Part shown: piece after piece, positions 46,656 through 59,556 of the stretch
Layout of the letters: each line of letters starts with the position of its first letter
Numbering within the stretch: position 1 is the stretch's first letter
Assembly: GCA_023078555.1 (NCBI GenBank)
Contig: CM041198.1
Coordinates: 9,285,836 to 9,349,835, forward strand
DNA from: Ulva prolifera
Taxonomy: Eukaryota; Chlorophyta; Ulvophyceae; Ulvales; Ulvaceae
Direction: 5' to 3'
Length of the DNA: 64,000 bases
The notes under the pieces: generated by a model
Database searches by the model: none
Told to the model about the DNA's origin: nothing
What the model saw: only the letters and a program-made list of their open reading frames with translations
Position numbers and translations under genes: made by a program

Positions 46656-48898
46656 ATGCCTGAGCATTGGCTGACCCATGCATGCTCACATTGGAATAGC
46701 TCAATCGATGCCTTGCTGACGCTGCCCGGCCCGAAGCATGCCCCCACCCCGCTGCGAATGCGCCGCTCTGGGGAGCCTAGCATCATTCGCCGCACTCTTG
46801 CGCGCGCGCGACCGGCGGTTTTTGGGTCCTCCGCTGAGGTTGGCCGGACTGCTGCGCAGGAGGTGCTGTTCCGCGTCGCGCACGCGGTCGCATCCAGCGC
46901 CGGCCGCGCGGGCACGCCCGGCGCGCCGGGAACCCTGAACATGCGGCGCTCGCTGCTCGACGCCGCCGCTCCCGCCCCGGCCGCCGCCGCGGAGGCGGGG
47001 GATGTGCGGCAGGAGTGCCCGTCGCCCGACACAGTGCGGCAATACGGCCGCTTCCTGCCCACGCTGGCGGACGAGTACGAGGCAGTGTTCCAGGCCGACG
47101 CCTCGGGTGCGGCTCCGCCCGCCTGCTGCCAGGATGAATGATCATGTGTGTGTATGTAGTTACAAAGGATAGAGGCTGCGAGCCTCAGGCCAATGCCCGC
47201 AACTTACCACCTACTCGATGGCGATGGTGATGCTTTGCGCTCCAGTGGTTCGGGCATAGTTCTGGTTTTCTTTGCTGGTGCAACGTTCCACGCTTGTGTA
47301 TCAGAGACACATGGGGTCATCATTTGCTGAACGGCACTTATGCAGCGCCTCGAAACTGTTTCAGCCCCTCCCCCCCCCCGCCCCTTCGTTTGTTGAATGA
47401 TGCACGCGCGGCCACCATGGACCTGCCACAATGCATGATGTGCATGTGTGCAGGCCAGCCGCTGACACAGCGGCAGATCCAGCTCGCGCCGTTCGTCCTC
47501 GACAAGCCGAACGAGTTTGCGGTGCTGGTGTCGTTCTTGCGGGACCCGGCGCGGCTTGCGGCGTACGTGCGCGATGCATGCACGACGTCGGCCATCCCCA
47601 ACGCGGCGTTCCCACTATACGCCAGGTTCCTGCTCGACATCACACGACCGCAGCCCGGCACGGACGTCGTGGTGTGCCGGGACAACTTCCTTGCCATGGA
47701 GCAGCACGTGCGGTGTGTCCTCCAGGCCCGGCACAGTATCTGCGGTCTGTGAATTTCTGTGGCGCGCGTGTGCTCAGAATGAAATTCCAGTTACCACAGG
47801 TATCTAACTTGCCTCACTCTTAATTCAAGCAATGTGATTCTGGATTAACCGAGCCAAATCCTTAAGAGGACTTTCACAGGTCCGGACGACCAGGACCACG
47901 TGCCGAAGGGAATCAACCACTTGGAAAACCCGTACAGTACCATGGCATCCCCCCGCCCCCGGCAGACAGCTTCATGCATGTGCAGGGGTATCGTCGATGC
48001 GAACGAGGAGTGCGTGCCGCCGTTCGGCGAGCGGCCGGACTGCTTCGGCACGTCGTTCGACATCCCGTGGACGCCGACGACGGCGCGGTGCGCGGCCGCG
48101 CTCGCCACGGCGTACAACACCTCCACCCCCGTGCCCCTCACCACCGTGGCCACGTCGATGCAGGACCTGCATGCGACCTGCACCGCCGCCCAGTCCAAGG
48201 TGTGCCCCCTACCCCTTCTCGAAGCACCGTCCAAGTATCCAGCGGCGCGGCGGCAAGCCTTGGTGCTCCGCCAAGACATGGCCGGTGGCTGTCATTTGTC
48301 GTCGGCAAAACACAATACGCACGGCGAGTCGGCGCAGCGGCCGGCCACTCGCGCGGAAACCTGGAGTGGGTGACACCCTGTCTGCAGCTCTTGCACGACA
48401 ACCATGCTGTGCGCTGCCGTTACCACCTGGCCCTGAGGCGCTCACACCAGCACAGCACAGCACAGCACGGAGCGCCCAGCCGCATCAGTAGACCCTGTGC
48501 AGGTGAGCTGCGACGCGGTCGACGGAAGCACACAGCGCAACGCGATCGGCAATGCGTGGACGATGTTCCCCCTGCGCGCGCCTCTGCCGGGGGGGCTGCC
48601 GCCCTCCGCCCCCGCTCCGCAGGGCACGCCGCCGGTGCTCACTCTTGAAGGGAGTGGCCCGGCAGATGCCCCTGCTGCCGCTGGCGCCGGCGGAGGGCCG
48701 CTGGTGGCCACTGCCGCGGCACCCACCAGCATCCCCGCTCTGTCACCACAGGTGGTTGCGGCGGCGGGAGGAGGCGGGGCAGTGACATTCGCGGAGGAGG
48801 ATGCGCCCGAGGAGACTAGTGTGGCCGGGACGGTGGCACCATGCATGGGAGTGCTTGCGGGTGGAGTGGCTGTGGTGGCGCTGCTGGTGCATGCGTAG
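46656..48898 (+). CDS. Cysteine-containing protein with hydrophobic C-terminus, unknown function
   Basis: I do not recognise the family. Four exons join in frame at GT-AG sites: one ending at 47106, then 47454-47712, 47986-48199 and 48503-48898. With the ATG at 46656 the product is 439 aa, but that start is weak and lacks a signal peptide; an upstream exon may supply one. The second and third exons are the best preserved: FVLDKPNEFAVLVSFLRDPA, PLYARFLLDITRP, then ECVPPFGERPDCFGTSFDIP and AQSKVSCDAVDGSTQRNAIG. Cysteines spaced through exons 2-4 suggest disulfide bonds. The last exon is Ala/Pro/Gly-rich low complexity and ends in a hydrophobic stretch (MGVLAGGVAVVALLVHA), as in a GPI-anchored or single-span surface protein. 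That location is inference. Confidence 0.6.
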
Positions 48899-51200
48899 CA
48901 TGCATCAAAAAGCGGAATTAAACGGGGGGGGCACGCAATTGCGACTGCCACTGCCGGCCCGACATGTGTGACCTTGAGGGAGCGCCCTGTGCGCTATGCT
49001 CATGCACACCCGCTGTGCATGCTGTGGCAGCGAGCCTGGCAGCGCCAACGTTGCCTGAGACTACCTGGAGGGGCACAGCAGTGGCCTGTGACTGCCACCA
49101 GCATGCTATCAAGCAGCGCTGCATGTGCTAGCCTGTCTTTCAGTGCAGCGTGGCAGTCTCGATGGGAGTTCGGCGCAAGAGGGATTGCCCCTTGTGGCGA
49201 CGGGCCGGTCGCCAACAGGCCTGCTGTGACGGCAGCTCATGCCGCAAGCCCCGCCTTTCGTTTGCTTGTCATTTGGACGCAGCGAGGTGCCGCAGTGGCC
49301 ACAGGGGCGACATCTGCAGGGCCCGGAGGGTTACCTTGCAGATTTAGATTAGCTGCTATTGTATGACTGCAGCCCCGCAGCAGCTGCGCCGCGTCTGCAG
49401 TGCTAGGCATTGATTAGCGGTGTACGGCATACGAGGGGGCAGCGTAGCTGCCTGGTAGAGGTGCATGCATTGGCGCCCGTAGGGCAGCCAGTCGGGCGGG
49501 CATTGAAGCTGAGATGTTCACGAGCTGGCCGTTCATTCTCGTGAGGCCATGCACCGGAGGTGCACATGCAAGGTACGTGCAGGACAGCCTGACGAATGTC
49601 ATGAGTGTGTGCAGAGCTGGCGAGCTTTGTAACTTGGGGTCTCGTCGCCCTGCATGGTGAACAAGATACGATGCACTGCGTGGCGGAGCAACAAACCGTA
49701 CCGCTAAAAGCAGACTGTATGGTCTGTGATTCTCCCACCCGGAGGCGCGTGATGTCCGGCAAAGAATATCACACTGTAGCCCTGAGTGGCAACAGGATGT
49801 GTGCGATAGACTGGGCTGTCCCCGCGGCTCAGCCCTGCAGGTGGCAAGATGCAGCATAAGCCTGAGCCCTGCTCCTGAACAAGGCTGTATCCGGCAATGA
49901 GTCATCCTCTCAAGCGCATCTACGGAACCCGGTCACCAGCGCATACCATGTATGGCATCGTCAGTATCCCGTTGTGCACCCATAGCATCGCCACCCTTGA
50001 AAAAATAAGTGTGACACTGCCGAGGCTTGGCGGCCAGCAATGCATGTGAGCGTGTGCTGCAGCCGGCAGCAGCAACATCATCCTTTGGCCACCGTGGTCT
50101 GTGGTGCATGTGGGTCGCCCTGTACTGCAGGAGCACCGCTCAGCAACCGTGCGCTGACTGTGATTCCATGTGCATCATCCGTATCTCAGGTCCACCGCCA
50201 TGTCTGTGGTATCATGGAGAATGCGGTTTGTTCCAGTGGCTCAGCCGCCACCGATGCAGAGGGGTGGAGGCATGCAGAGTTAGCCCTGCCCGGCACACTA
50301 GCACCATGGCAACATCGCTGAGAGCTTTCCAGCTGTGGCAGGCCCCACCAAGCGCCATCACCACTCCGCTGAAACACGTCAACGCTGCGTTGCACCGCAG
50401 ATGTGGTGACCGAAGTTCTGCAGTCCTGCCTACCATGTGCCCCAGACAAGCATCTGAACACTGGATTTTCAACGTTGCAATGGCTTGTGATGTGAAGCTT
50501 TCATAACAGCACTTGACACCTAGATGTAATGTCAACAACAAGAACGTGTGCAATTTGTTTTTAGACAGCCACAATGTAGGTACCAGTTCTTATCTGTCAA
50601 AACATTGCAAACGTTAAAATTTTGTCTGGGCAGAAAGGCATAGCGGTGACATGCAGAAATGGACAATGGAAGATAACATAGTCTGTGCGTGATTGCAAGC
50701 AGCATATATGTTCACAATCAGATGTGTGTAACAGGCTCATCAACTGTCGCTGTCCTGCTGAAGCGCATGAAATAAATGGCAATTGCGAACTGGTGGTGTG
50801 AAATCTTTGCTGATGTCCACACCCAGTTGGAAAAATACTTGTATGCAACTGTTTTAGTATGGTCATTATTGGGTGAGTAAAAATTTTGTTTTCACATGAT
50901 GTAAGATGATACATCTGTAGATGCAATTTGACTCTACAAAACATGACTCTTGGTCCAGATACACCATATCTGTGGACACTTCTGGATGCTCCACATAGTA
51001 TTAATTGAGACAAAAGAACAGACTAGCTGCTGCATATGTTTACATTGCCTCTACTCACTCGGAGAAAACACGGCATAGATTTGCCACTGAAGCCCTCACA
51101 CTCCAGGCCAACTCCACGTCGCGGCATGCTCTCTCGGGGTACACACTCAGGACCATGCTATGTATGGTAGTACTGGGGTAGTGAAGGGTGCGACCAAAGC
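48899..51200. other. No recognisable gene
   Basis: This is the spacer between two convergently oriented genes (the cysteine-containing protein, plus; GapA, minus). Frames of up to 163 codons on both strands have no motif. On the GapA side, TGTAA (the usual chlorophyte polyadenylation signal) occurs on the minus strand at 51044-51040, about 160 bp past the stop codon. Confidence 0.4.
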
Positions 51201-53312
<2,112 letters not shown>

Positions 53313-53386
53313 GGTGAATAGATGAGTATTGACCTGTTCAGCAGCCGGATACAGAACGCAAGGTAATCATGCAGTGACTTAGCTGG

Positions 53387-53394
53387 CATATATG
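53387..53394 (-). promoter_or_regulatory. Possible TATA element of GapA
   Basis: CATATATG lies about 75 bp upstream of the GapA start codon, a plausible place for a TATA box given a short 5-prime UTR. No other support is visible. Confidence 0.3.
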
Positions 53395-53575
53395 TGGAGT
53401 GCGTGTACTCGCGTGTCCAGGAAGGCATGCTGTGCACTCGGTGTAAGGGGGCGATCCGCCACGGCGGCCACGGCGGCGCTTGAGATTGCGCGACTATTCC
53501 GCCAAGCCTGCGGTCGTCGTGAGACGCACTTGATACTGTCGATTTGACTGGAATGTGGCACGTAGGCCCGGCGCG

Positions 53576-53675
53576 NNNNNNNNNNNNNNNNNNNNNNNNN
53601 NNNNNNNNNNNNNNNNNNNNNNNNNNNNNNNNNNNNNNNNNNNNNNNNNNNNNNNNNNNNNNNNNNNNNNNNNNN
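53576..53675. other. Assembly gap of 100 N
   Basis: Exactly 100 N join two contigs; the true distance is unknown. GapA upstream sequence lies on one side and the tail of gene-family copy 2 on the other. Confidence 0.98.
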
Positions 53676-53698
53676 ACAGCATTTTCGGACAGATCGTG

Positions 53699-55305
53699 CT
53701 ATGTGTATACCAGGTCGTGAATCTCAGTGCTACCCTGACTCGACAACTCGACAACGTGACTAGTGCACGTCATCTGTGCATCATAATCCTCTGCCTGAGC
53801 TTCTGCTGCCTCACCAGTCTTCATTGTCTTTGCTCTGCAACCTGGTTGGTTTTCCCTATGGCACTGGCTATCGCCGAGGCTGACTTTGTCATCATGGTCA
53901 TCCTCCGACATTGCTGCTGGTTGGCCACAGATTTCCGGATCTGCACTGGGCGATGATATCTGTACCTCTTGCTGCTTGCCGGCAAAGGGACTGGCTTGGT
54001 CATCATGATGATGTCGTTTAGTAGCTGCGGCTTGACCAGACGTCGCATGCGCATCCCTGGACCCCGCCCTTGACTGCCCCTGGCATTGTTTAGCAACGAA
54101 GGCCGCTTTCAGTTCAGTCACCTCTGTGAGTCTCTCAAGCACCTCATCAAGCCACATGGCGACGGTCGGACCACTGGGGCAGCTGCACAGCACGCCTATG
54201 TCGCGGTCATTGAGTCTGGCAAAGCCGTCTGTGATCTGCAACATGGTCAGCTGCATCACGGCTGGGTCGGGTCCATTGCCCCTGTTCAGTGCCTGGGATT
54301 GAGTTTTGCCGCTGACGGGCGCCCCTCTGCCAGGAATCACTGGATGATCGTGGAGGTCGTTGGCAGATTTGCATGGGGGATCAACTTCCCGGTGAGATCT
54401 GTCTTCACGGTAGGTTGCAGCCACCATAGGCTGTTCAGCATGCCTGACACGCATCTGCAGTTCGCTTGTGATCTCTTTGAATGTTCCGATGTGGACTGTA
54501 CACTCCTGCATGCATACGACACCGTCTTTCTCATCAGCGGTTATCTGGTGAGCGCATTTCACATTAGGTGTGTAGACTGGCATACGTGTCGTTGCGTGTC
54601 TGGGTTGGCAAGCATAGCCTCAACCTCGGAAAGGAGCCGATCAATCTCCGCCCTCTCGCTGTCTGTGATCACCTTTCCGTAGCTGCCACTGGCACATGTT
54701 GATCTCCGCAGCTGCAGCATCTGCCTCTCCAGTTCGTTGCGGTCTCGCACGTTCCTGATATGTGCCGAGTCCCGCTCCGTCAATGCAGTCTCTTCATAGA
54801 TCCACTTGTCAAGGACGCGATGTGGCACCCGCGCGATGTATTGGGCTCTTGCTGTCCTGGGCCATCCCCACTGCGGCATTGGTCTTCCCACGATGAGTTT
54901 GCATCTGGGGACATGATGCAATTACTGGCTGTCAGGTCTGGCGATTGGATACAGAAGAGCAGCGATACCCATTCTTCAATTTCAAAACAGTACAGCCCAC
55001 ACCAGCCAGAGCTCAAACTTCATAAAAATGAATCGGCACTATTCATGTCAAGTACCAGTTTGACACCATGATCATGTACTGTGGCACTGAACAGCACGCC
55101 TTCTACTTTGTGCACGTGCCTGGCCAGGGTCATGTGTATCAGACTAGTTCAGGAGGGCGCACATTTGTCAAGGTCTCAGCCTGGGCAGATATGATCCCGC
55201 TGTCGTTCAGGGAGAACTTCGCGGTCCAGGTGCAGCGATGACCTCGATGTGCTTCCACTGGGTCGACTTGTATAATCGTCTGAGCCTCCTGCAGGGCATG
55301 TCGAG
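53699..55305 (-). CDS. Copy 2 of the unrecognised multi-exon gene family
   Basis: This is the better preserved sister of 261-2190, inverted relative to it. Blocks in order are about 55305-55130 (LDMARHALQEAQTIIQVDPV), a 120-codon frame at 54921-54559 (HIRNVRDRNELERQMLQLRR, then ERAEIDRLLSEVEAM) and a 294-codon frame at 54583-53699. The last holds LNDRDIGVLCSCPSGPTVAM, VLERLTEVTELKAAF and the tail MTCTSHVVELSSQ. Many codons differ between the copies while the protein is kept, for example VLERLTEVTELKA against VLETLTEIAELKA, which suggests past selection. A GTATGC donor-like site at the end of the middle block and AG sites before the last block suit an intron. It ends just before the assembly gap. 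No known domain; the central part is likely coiled coil. Confidence 0.5.
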
Positions 55306-55633
55306 CCATGTCAAGTCTGCAGCACGAACACTGCTTTGTGGTTGTATACGCTTCAATGACACCTGTGCGACAGATTCAGCGGCTGGGTGCTTTGTTCAGC
55401 TGTGCCATTGAGACACATAGAGTGTATCAGCGCTTGAAGGTTAGCGGTACCCAACAGCCACCGGCAATGAACCAGTCCTGCAACTGACCAGAGATCAGCA
55501 CAGGATTCCACACCTTCACGACAGTGCTCCGCGCCCACTGGGGAAACCTAATGCGTTGGTCCCTGGCATTGGACATGGCTGTGTGTTGGTGCAATGTGGT
55601 GTTGATGGAACATGCTGTTCGATGCAGAATGTA

Positions 55634-58617
55634 TCATGTGAGATTGGCGGCCGCGGAAGCATGTGGACTAGTCCTGCTGAGAGCTCGGCGCTGTTCGGGC
55701 ATTACCTCAGGTGTTGATCTGTCTGGGTCGCTGATGACCTGCAGGCCCCCGCTCATTGCGGGGAACCGTTTTGGCAGCCACCATTCGGTCGGTGGAGCCG
55801 GCGTCATGAACGAAGCCTTGCCAGACTTTGAAAACATGTGCATTCTCCGGTGCGTGCCAACATGCTCATCTGGAGCGCCATTGTTGGACTGGATGCAGCA
55901 CAGCACTTCGTAGGGGTAGATGTCAACAATCTGTGGCATCTCGGCATACAATCCTCCTCTCCTGGCGGCGTGAATGGTACACCCTCGAGCCACACACTCC
56001 TTCTGGTTGATCGTGCTGCACAGGAATCGGCATTTTGGTACACTGTAGCATTGGGTGTCGCGTGCGTGGGTGTCTGTGTGTTTGCTTCGTTTTTTTGCTT
56101 CTTCCGCGGTGCTGCCCGCCTTGCTGCCTTTGTCCTTGTAACACTGTAGCATTGTCAACGAGACCTAGGCATATGCGCATTGTGTCGGGCAGTGGGCAGC
56201 TGCGTGTGCGGACCTCTTGGGCTCCTTGTCCAGGTGGAAGACACGCTTGATGGCGTCCACGATCGCCGGAGTGCGCGACGCTCCGCCCACCCGCTCCACC
56301 ACATCGATGTCCTCCACACGCATGTCAGCGTTCATCATGGCACGATGAAGGACGCTCTCCACACGCACCACGAGCTCAGCGCTGAGCTGTTCAAAGTCGC
56401 TCAGTGTGATCTTGGACCTGTAAAGGACGGTCTCGAGGAATTATCACTTGGCTTAAGCAAAAGTGTATGCTGATCCCCCTGTTGCACAGAACCCCCACAG
56501 ACCTGCTCATCGCAGCTAGGAGCTGCGCATCAGCTGACTCAGCAGCACAGACTGTCACTGCTTGTGCGCTGTGAGGCCCAGGCATGAGGCGCAGATAAGG
56601 TACTGAGTGCAGCCTATGCCATGATGAGGTGCGATCTCCGGGCAGGTCATCACAGGTGTGAACCAAGGAGTGCTATGCAAAAAGTCCGGCTCGAATTGAC
56701 AGTGTTGAGCGCATGTGACAGTGTAGAGGGAACACTGCCGTCAATCAATCAGCAAGCGAAATCACTGGGCTTGCCAAGGGCAGTGCATAGATGTCATGGT
56801 CATGCCATCACTGGGCTTGCCAAGGGCATTGCAGCATGTGAAAGTCTGGTGATATGACCGCTATGAGACAGGACCCTTGTGGCGACATGCAAGGATACAG
56901 TGGTACATGTCACTGGATTGCCACACAGCGGCACAGAGCAAGTCTCGTGCAAAATTGCAGACAGAATTGTATCGCGGGAGCTTGCCCATCCCATATTGTG
57001 GTTGGCATTCGCTTCAATGAAGGAAGAGCCATGTATGATCGCAAGAGCAACAACAACCATGGCTTGCATGGCCTTCATTGCACGTCACAGTGAACATGAA
57101 CCTAATTAGGTTCATGTTCACAGACTTCTGTACACAGACTTAAGTCTGTGTACAGATCCAATCATGTCGCATGCATTCGCCACACAGAATACGGATGGCG
57201 ATACCTCAGGTCTTGGTCCCCCATGAGCATGTCCACTGACAGGTCAGCCTCGTTGCTGACGGTCAGGAGGTGTCGGCACTTTGAGACTTCTTTCGCTAAG
57301 CGAACTCGAGCTCTGGGGCAGGCCATGATGTTCTGGCCGTGTTCTTCCTGGAATTCCCGTGCAAAATGATTTATGAGTACATCGTCCAGGTCACGCCCTC
57401 CTAGCGCATCGTCCCACGCATGCGCCTTGACTTGTACGTAGTTGCTGCTGAAAGCAACGATGCAAACCTGGACAGCCACCGATACTGGATCCATTGAACC
57501 TCACAAGTTGTCTGACCTGATGCCGCAGAGACTCAGGCGGGGCAGATGAGAAATGAACATGCACACCATACTATTAGTAATGACAACACTGACGACGTAT
57601 GGAGGTGCAGCTTGACAAGGGGCACTGGCATTGGCAACAGCCCGCCGAGCCTGCTGATGTATCACTATGTAACATACTACTGAATGGGATCACTGGTGTC
57701 ACCGCCTGCGCTCGCCGGCAACATTTATGTGCCCTGTGAGGACATTCTAGATCACAATGCCGCGCAGCTGGAATTTGCAGTGTGCTGTGCTGAGCAATCT
57801 CATGTCAGTGAGTCAGCAATAGCATTCTTAACCCCGATTGAGAGCGGATCAAGCATGTGATAGCATCAGTGGGGGTTGCGAAGGGCCAATTGATGGCCGA
57901 ATCGAGCCCACTCAGGCTGTAACAGCCACCCGGCCACCGCTGCACCTGCACAGGACCAACTGCAAAGCAGGGCTGTCTCAGAAGTTTTTTCCTGGGACGA
58001 ACCTGAGTTGCAGAGTGCCCAACATCGACAAACACTACATTCTTGGTATGTATCTTTGGGTATTCAGGTCTGCTTGCGATCCAGTCCACTGCTGCAGCTG
58101 TGAGCTCATGCATCAAAGTCACATTTTCCAGACCAGCCACCTTCGCAGAAGCTAGCATTGAAAGACGCTCCACTTGGCTGTAGTAGCAGGGGATAGACAG
58201 TATAGCATGGTCTATCTTGGCCTTGGAATGATCAGCTGCGGTTCGCTTCAGGTCCTTCAGCACACTTGCCAGCACCTGCTCGGGGGAAAAGCACATCCCT
58301 TGCACATTGATCATGCAGAAACCAGGCCGAATCTTCTCGTCTAGAACTACTTCAGACAGAGCTGTGTCGGTGGGCGACAGCCCCGCGTGGCCTTTACCAA
58401 TCAACCTCTTCACTTGGGCGATGGTGCAGCCGATGTCGCATGCATGGCCTCCCGTGGCCTTGCTGCCCACCGCGCGCATCTGTGTGCCATATTGCACCAC
58501 TGTCGGAGTCTCTTTTCTCCCCTCGGAGTTCGCAATCACATCGACTGTACGCCGGCCTCGAGCTGTGAGCGCTACGCACGACGTCGCATTTCCAATTTCT
58601 ATGCCCACATACACCAT
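55634..58617 (-). CDS. Hsp110-like (divergent Hsp70 superfamily) protein
   Basis: Hsp110 proteins act as nucleotide exchange factors for Hsp70 in the cytosol. Four exons join in frame at GT-AG sites: 58617-58003, 57467-57205, 56417-56214 and 56015-55634, giving 487 aa. The start is MVYVGIEIGNATSCVAL, where Hsp110 has a changed phosphate-1 loop. Next come QVKRLIGKGH, FVDVGHSATQ (Hsp110-type phosphate-2), AHAWDDALGGRDLDDVLINH, and VERVGGASRTPAIVDAIKRV in place of the canonical GGSTRIP. Exon 4 begins STINQKECVARGCTIHAA, the end of the ATPase domain. After about 50 residues of beta-domain-like sequence the frame drifts into unrelated residues and stops. Family members usually run to 750-850 aa, so the substrate-binding part is missing here or lies in exons I could not find. 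Gene-family copy 2 starts about 330 bp downstream. Confidence 0.75.
57090..57121. repeat. Perfect 32-bp palindrome in the Hsp110-like intron
   Basis: The sequence GTGAACATGAACCTAA is followed at once by its exact reverse complement, with no loop. It lies in intron 2 (56418-57204), five bases from a second palindrome. Confidence 0.95.
57127..57156. repeat. Perfect 30-bp palindrome in the Hsp110-like intron
   Basis: TCTGTACACAGACTT is followed at once by its exact reverse complement. It is unrelated in sequence to the neighbouring 32-bp palindrome. Confidence 0.95.
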
Positions 58618-59556
58618 TATCGGCGACCGATCAGGCAAACCTGTACAGCGAACGGCTCCTCTTGGGCATGCACCAGATGCATACCTTGCGATATCACGCT
58701 GAGCAATATTCAGCGGTACAGATGGAACGCACTCACGACCGGCAGATCTCGATGGAGTATTAATCATGCATGCTTAGTTGTGAGTCTTGGTTACATGCTT
58801 CAATTGGGATTCCTTCAGTGTTTTGTATCAAACGTAAACAGTGATAGCTACGGGGGTACTGGCATGATCTTTGAGTATAGGCGCGTACCAGAGGCTCAGC
58901 CAGACGTCGCACGCGGTCGTCCTGATGTGGCTCAGAAGCTGAAGCCCTCACCATGCACGCGCAGGCTGCAGTTGCCAAGCAGGCACGCCCACACAGACCT
59001 TTCAGCAGACTTCAGGCATGCCGCTCTAGTGCAAGCCGGCCGTCATGATGCTGCCAAGCTGAAGCGGTACGCTGCACGCAGTCTTGGCAACAAGCCCATA
59101 CAAGCAGCAGAGCCGCTTCAGCGCTGCCATTTGGCTGTAAGGCGCGTACAGAGGCTGGGCAGGTCGAATGCAGGCCGCAGCTGTCTCGAAATAGTGACTT
59201 GCCACACAGCTGCTCCGACATCCGAGTCACAGCCGCTCATACCGCCGCACACGTTCGCGGGAGCTGCCCTTCAGCGCTTCAACTAATTGCAATCTTTAAA
59301 TTCGGGTGGTTTTCTATGAATTGCATACAACGAAGCTTTATAGCGTCGACGCGCATGTGCACTGTGGCTTGTAGACGCACATATGCAGCTGCACAAACGT
59401 TGATGCATGTTTTTCCAGGCCCGCTCACTCTTCAGAAACACCATATCGGAACCTTGACTGACTCGGGGCATCCGTGACGCTGCGCACTGATCGGTCGATC
59501 CCGTCAGCTATCGGTATCACCCGTTAACGTTGTCAGTAGCTCCGGACCAGTGCACC
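58618..59556. promoter_or_regulatory. Divergent region between Hsp110-like and Hsp70 genes
   Basis: The two start codons face away from each other across 939 bp, so both promoters should lie here. I found no clean heat-shock element (three alternating GAA/TTC blocks in register) by eye and no strong TATA box. The open frame at 58387-59286 runs into the first exon of the minus-strand gene antisense and looks like a shadow. Confidence 0.45.

Noticed and set aside
58387..59286. 299-codon plus frame between Hsp110-like and Hsp70
   Set aside because: Its first third is antisense to Hsp110 exon 1 and the rest has no motif or exon partner.
59400..59556. Heat-shock elements upstream of Hsp70
   Set aside because: Only isolated TTC or GAA blocks without the right spacing were seen, for example TTCAGAA near 59443.
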